From Bacteroidota bacterium (GTDB taxonomy: Bacteria > Bacteroidota > Bacteroidia > Chitinophagales > Chitinophagaceae): 8,041 nucleotides of DNA. The position numbers and the translations under genes are program-made. This document shows, piece after piece, positions 5,381 to 8,041 of this stretch (position 1 is the stretch's first letter; each line of letters opens with the position of its first letter). The notes beneath the pieces are model-generated. The model saw nothing but the letters and a program-made list of their open reading frames with translations. It did no database searches and had not been told where the DNA came from. Location: assembly GCA_023390215.1 (NCBI GenBank), contig JAEWDG010000041.1, positions 1 through 8,041 of the forward strand, given 5' to 3'.

Positions 5381-7303
5381 ATGGATATAAAGCCAGGCCC
5401 GCTTTTGGCAAAGGTCGACTCACCTGCCGATCTTAAAAAACTTTCGAAGGAGCAAATGCTCCAGGTCAGTGATGAACTCAGACAGTATATCATTGATGTA
5501 GTAAGTGTCCACGGCGGCCATTTCGGGGCCAGTCTGGGTGTGGTCGAGTTGAGTGTAGCCCTTCATTATGTTTTTAATACACCTTATGATCAATTGGTAT
5601 GGGATGTTGGACATCAGGCATATGGGCATAAGATCTTAACGGGCAGAAGGGATAATTTTATAAGCAACCGGAAATATAAAGGCCTCAGCGGTTTTCCTAA
5701 GAGGAGCGAAAGCGAATATGATACTTTCGGCGTGGGGCACTCTTCCACTTCTATTTCAGCTGCCCTGGGCATGGCGATGGCTTCCCATTATAAAGGTGAA
5801 ACCGACCGTCAGCATGTAGCAATTATTGGTGATGGCGCAATGACTGCAGGTCTTGCGTTTGAGGCGATGAATCATGCTGGAATTGAAAAAAGCAATGTGC
5901 TTATCATTTTAAATGATAATTGCATGAGCATTGATCCAAATGTTGGTGCACTGAAAGAATATCTTACAGATATAACCACTTCTCATACGTACAACGATCT
6001 TAGGGACAATGTCTGGAAAGCATTGGGAAAATTGCCGGGTAAAAAGTTCAGCCGGGAAATGGCAAGCAAGATCGAATCCAGCCTGAAAGGTATCGTGAGT
6101 AAAAGCAGTAATTTGTTCGAAGCACTGAACCTTCGTTATTTCGGTCCCATAGATGGGCACAACGTGATTAAGCTTATAGATACCCTGAACGATCTGCGCG
6201 ACATACCGGGTCCCAAGTTGTTACACATAAAAACCGTAAAAGGAAAAGGCTACGACCTCGCTGAAAAAGACCAAACCAAATGGCACGCACCCGGCTTGTT
6301 CGATAAAGTGACCGGAGAGATCTTTAAAAAAGTTTTCAATGCGCCGCAGCCACCTAAGTACCAGGATGTTTTCGGACACACGATTATAGAACTGGCGGAA
6401 ATAAATTCGAAGATCATGGGTATAACACCTGCAATGCCCAGCGGTTGTTCCTTAAAATTCATGATGGAGAAAATGCCGGATCGTGCTTTCGATGTGGGGA
6501 TTTGTGAACAGCACGCCGTTACGCTCAGCGCCGGTTTGGCAACACAGGGCATGAGGGTGTTCTGCAATATTTATTCGTCTTTCATGCAGCGTGCATACGA
6601 TATGGTTATACATGATGTGGCGATTCAGAAATTGCCCGTGATTTTCTGCCTCGACCGTGCGGGTTTGGTGGGAGAAGACGGTCCAACGCATCATGGCTGC
6701 TACGACATTGCTTATATGCGTTGCGTCCCGAACATGATCGTGAGTGCGCCCATGAACGAAGTGGAGTTACGCAACCTGATGTATACTGCCCAACTGGATG
6801 AGAATAAATATCCTTTCTCGATCCGTTATCCGAGAGGAGAGGGTGTTATGCCTGAATGGCGCGTACCGTTCCAAAAAATTGAAATTGGTAAAGGAAGAAA
6901 ATTAAAAGACGGAGAAGAGATCGCGGTACTTTCGTTTGGACATCCCGGAAATTTCGCTGCAGCCGCCATACGTGATATTAAAGCTGAAGGAATTAATCCT
7001 GCGCATTATGATATGCGTTTCGCTAAACCCCTGGATGAAGAATTGCTTCATGAAGTTTGTAGCCGCTTTTCAAAAATCATAACCATCGAGGATGGCACTG
7101 TAATAGGCGGTTTCGGTTCCGCAGTTCTGGAATTTATGAATGCGCATGGCTATAAAGCAGAAGTAAGGATCATGGGTATTCCGGATCAATTGGTTGAACA
7201 TGGTACACCCAAACAATTGTATGAAGAGATCGGTTTGGATGCGAATGCGATCGCCGATCAGTTGAGAGCAATGGCGCATGTTAAGGTGAAATTAATGAAC
7301 TAA
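5381..7303 (+). CDS. dxs: 1-deoxy-D-xylulose-5-phosphate synthase
   Basis: Thiamine-diphosphate enzyme that condenses pyruvate with D-glyceraldehyde 3-phosphate to DXP, releasing CO2. This is the first and often rate-limiting step of the MEP isoprenoid pathway, and DXP also feeds thiamine and pyridoxal synthesis. It is cytoplasmic. The 640 residues are full length. Visible motifs: H47 (GGHFGASLG), H78 (DVGHQAYGHK), the ThDP/Mg site GDGAMTAG at 150-157 with D151 and N180 as metal ligands, catalytic E376 in GICEQHAVT (373-381), DRAGLVGEDGPTHHG (425-439) and substrate-phosphate arginines in IRYPRG (481-486). Domains in order are ThDP-binding pyrimidine/diphosphate module (1-~315), transketolase-like module (~325-490) and C-terminal domain (~510-630). 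No catalytic residue is lost. ATG 5381 aligns with known N-termini. It lies 56 bp after the M23 gene with no terminator between, so it is likely on the leuS transcript, and it ends at a strong terminator. Its product ultimately supplies undecaprenyl phosphate, the lipid recycled by UppP. Confidence 0.98.
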   Translation: MDIKPGPLLAKVDSPADLKKLSKEQMLQVSDELRQYIIDVVSVHGGHFGASLGVVELSVALHYVFNTPYDQLVWDVGHQAYGHKILTGRRDNFISNRKYKGLSGFPKRSESEYDTFGVGHSSTSISAALGMAMASHYKGETDRQHVAIIGDGAMTAGLAFEAMNHAGIEKSNVLIILNDNCMSIDPNVGALKEYLTDITTSHTYNDLRDNVWKALGKLPGKKFSREMASKIESSLKGIVSKSSNLFEALNLRYFGPIDGHNVIKLIDTLNDLRDIPGPKLLHIKTVKGKGYDLAEKDQTKWHAPGLFDKVTGEIFKKVFNAPQPPKYQDVFGHTIIELAEINSKIMGITPAMPSGCSLKFMMEKMPDRAFDVGICEQHAVTLSAGLATQGMRVFCNIYSSFMQRAYDMVIHDVAIQKLPVIFCLDRAGLVGEDGPTHHGCYDIAYMRCVPNMIVSAPMNEVELRNLMYTAQLDENKYPFSIRYPRGEGVMPEWRVPFQKIEIGKGRKLKDGEEIAVLSFGHPGNFAAAAIRDIKAEGINPAHYDMRFAKPLDEELLHEVCSRFSKIITIEDGTVIGGFGSAVLEFMNAHGYKAEVRIMGIPDQLVEHGTPKQLYEEIGLDANAIADQLRAMAHVKVKLMN

Positions 7304-7319
7304 ACTGCTCTATATATAG

Positions 7320-7355
7320 AAAAGGGAATCCGCAGGGATTCCCTTTTTGTTTTTT
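7320..7355 (+). terminator. Strong rho-independent terminator after dxs
   Basis: AAAAGGGAATCC (7320-7331) and GGATTCCCTTTT (7336-7347) form a perfect 12-bp stem closed by a GCAG loop, followed by T, G and six T. It ends the leuS-M23-dxs run. The flanking A and T stretches make it partly usable in the leftward direction too, as a backup for the convergent pirin gene. A 12-bp palindrome, TCTATATATAGA (7309-7320), directly precedes it. Confidence 0.9.
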
Positions 7356-7374
7356 AAAAAGTTCATCATGAACT
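7355..7374 (-). terminator. Short hairpin terminator overlapping the pirin stop codon
   Basis: Read leftward, AGTTCA (7374-7369) pairs with TGAACT (7365-7360) around a 3-nt loop that is the TGA stop codon itself (7368-7366). T bases follow (to 7356). The stem is only 6 bp with two G/C pairs, so on its own it is weak; the larger dxs hairpin lies just beyond and may do most of the work. Confidence 0.4.
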
Positions 7375-8041
7375 CACATGACTTAACCGCATCGGAATTT
7401 CTATAGCAACCAGTTTAGCGTCTTCACTGGCTTCGATGCTAAACTCATTAAACTCGGATATTGCGATGGCGTCCCGTTTTCCCAGTTCCTCGTTTCCGAT
7501 CCTTATTTTCCCATCTATCACCACCAGGTAGACGCCATTGTCGGCGAAGTTTTTCGTGTATGCCAGGCTGTTACCTTTATTTACATCGGCAAGAGAAAAC
7601 ACAGCGTCCTGGTTGATCCATAAACCGCCTGAATGTTCAAACGGAGAGACTACCGTTTGCCATTTATTCTGCCGTCCTTCCGTAGCAAAGGTTTTCTGAT
7701 CGTACCGCGGTTCTATATTACGTTTTTTCGGAAATACCCAAACCTGGAAAAGATTCAAAGGTTCGGTTTTAGAGGCGTTGAATTCTGAATGTTGAACACC
7801 CGACCCGGCACTCATGATCTGGACATCGCCTGATTTAATTATGCCGGAGCCGCCTGCGTTGTCTTTATGCGCCACTGCCCCCTGCAGAGGTATGGTTACA
7901 ATTTCCATGTTATCGTGGGGATGAGGGGGAAAACCCGCTCCCGGGGCAACAATGTCATCATTCAAAACCCTTAAAGTTCCGAAATGAATTTTTTTGGGAT
8001 TGTAATATTGGCTGAAACTAAAATAATAATTAGCCTTAAGC
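7366..8041 (-). CDS. Pirin family protein (bicupin), N-terminus cut by window edge
   Basis: Reading leftward, 224 codons are visible and the frame is open to the right edge. The visible start (LKANYYFSFSQYYNPKKIHF) matches the pirin family a short way inside the N-terminus, so probably only 10-20 residues are missing. The TTG at 7965-7963 is an internal leucine, not the start, since family-like sequence continues upstream. The first cupin domain carries the metal ligands: H40 and H42 in PPHPHDNME, and H84 and E86 in HSEFN (visible numbering). The second, degenerate cupin lies at about 120-215. Length fits the compact ~230-240 residue YhhW-like group. Some pirins are Fe-dependent quercetin 2,3-dioxygenases in vitro; the physiological role is mostly unknown, often linked to stress or redox response. 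It is convergent with dxs and shares the terminator zone, so it is an independent unit. The promoter is outside the window. Confidence 0.93.
   Translation of the reverse strand, partial: LKANYYFSFSQYYNPKKIHFGTLRVLNDDIVAPGAGFPPHPHDNMEIVTIPLQGAVAHKDNAGGSGIIKSGDVQIMSAGSGVQHSEFNASKTEPLNLFQVWVFPKKRNIEPRYDQKTFATEGRQNKWQTVVSPFEHSGGLWINQDAVFSLADVNKGNSLAYTKNFADNGVYLVVIDGKIRIGNEELGKRDAIAISEFNEFSIEASEDAKLVAIEIPMRLSHVSS

Noticed and set aside
7963..7965. TTG as the pirin start codon
   Set aside because: Pirin-like sequence (YYNPKKIHFGTLRV) continues upstream in the same frame to the window edge, so the TTG is an internal Leu and the real start is outside.

Overview
The window looks like ordinary chromosomal DNA from a member of the Bacteroidetes (Bacteroidota), most likely a Chitinophagaceae-type organism. 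The reasons are: a DUF3098 gene lying between ftsX and uppP, a leucyl-tRNA synthetase with the phylum-style insertion, A/T-rich leaders without Shine-Dalgarno sequences, and a TAnnTTTG-type -7 element in front of ftsX. The genus call is inference. I see no transposase, phage gene, CRISPR array, tRNA or rRNA.

Layout. Positions 1-1688 carry a leftward envelope cluster: ftsX, then a two-helix DUF3098 protein, then uppP, which runs off the left edge. A rho-independent terminator sits between the DUF3098 gene and uppP, very close to the uppP start codon. Positions 1689-1893 are a divergent intergenic region with a promoter-like element for ftsX and an inverted repeat on the leuS side. Positions 1894-7303 hold a rightward run: leuS, an M23-fold metallopeptidase gene overlapping it by ATGA, and dxs 56 bp further on. 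A strong hairpin terminator follows dxs. It faces a leftward pirin gene that runs off the right edge.

How the genes fit together. The leftward cluster serves the envelope: FtsX is the membrane part of the FtsEX complex that controls peptidoglycan hydrolysis, and UppP recycles the undecaprenyl carrier lipid. The rightward run joins translation (LeuRS), an M23-fold protein without a signal peptide, and the first step of the MEP isoprenoid pathway (Dxs). Dxs supplies the precursors from which undecaprenyl phosphate is made. The pairing is typical housekeeping clustering, and I do not claim a dedicated system.

I found no convincing new multi-gene system. The points most worth a second look are: the altered second signature motif of UppP at the very edge of the window (AGVCR in place of PGxSR), the terminator just before uppP, and the leaderless M23 protein, which resembles the M23 domain of large kinase/M23/aminotransferase fusions. 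Smaller oddities are variant motifs in LeuRS.
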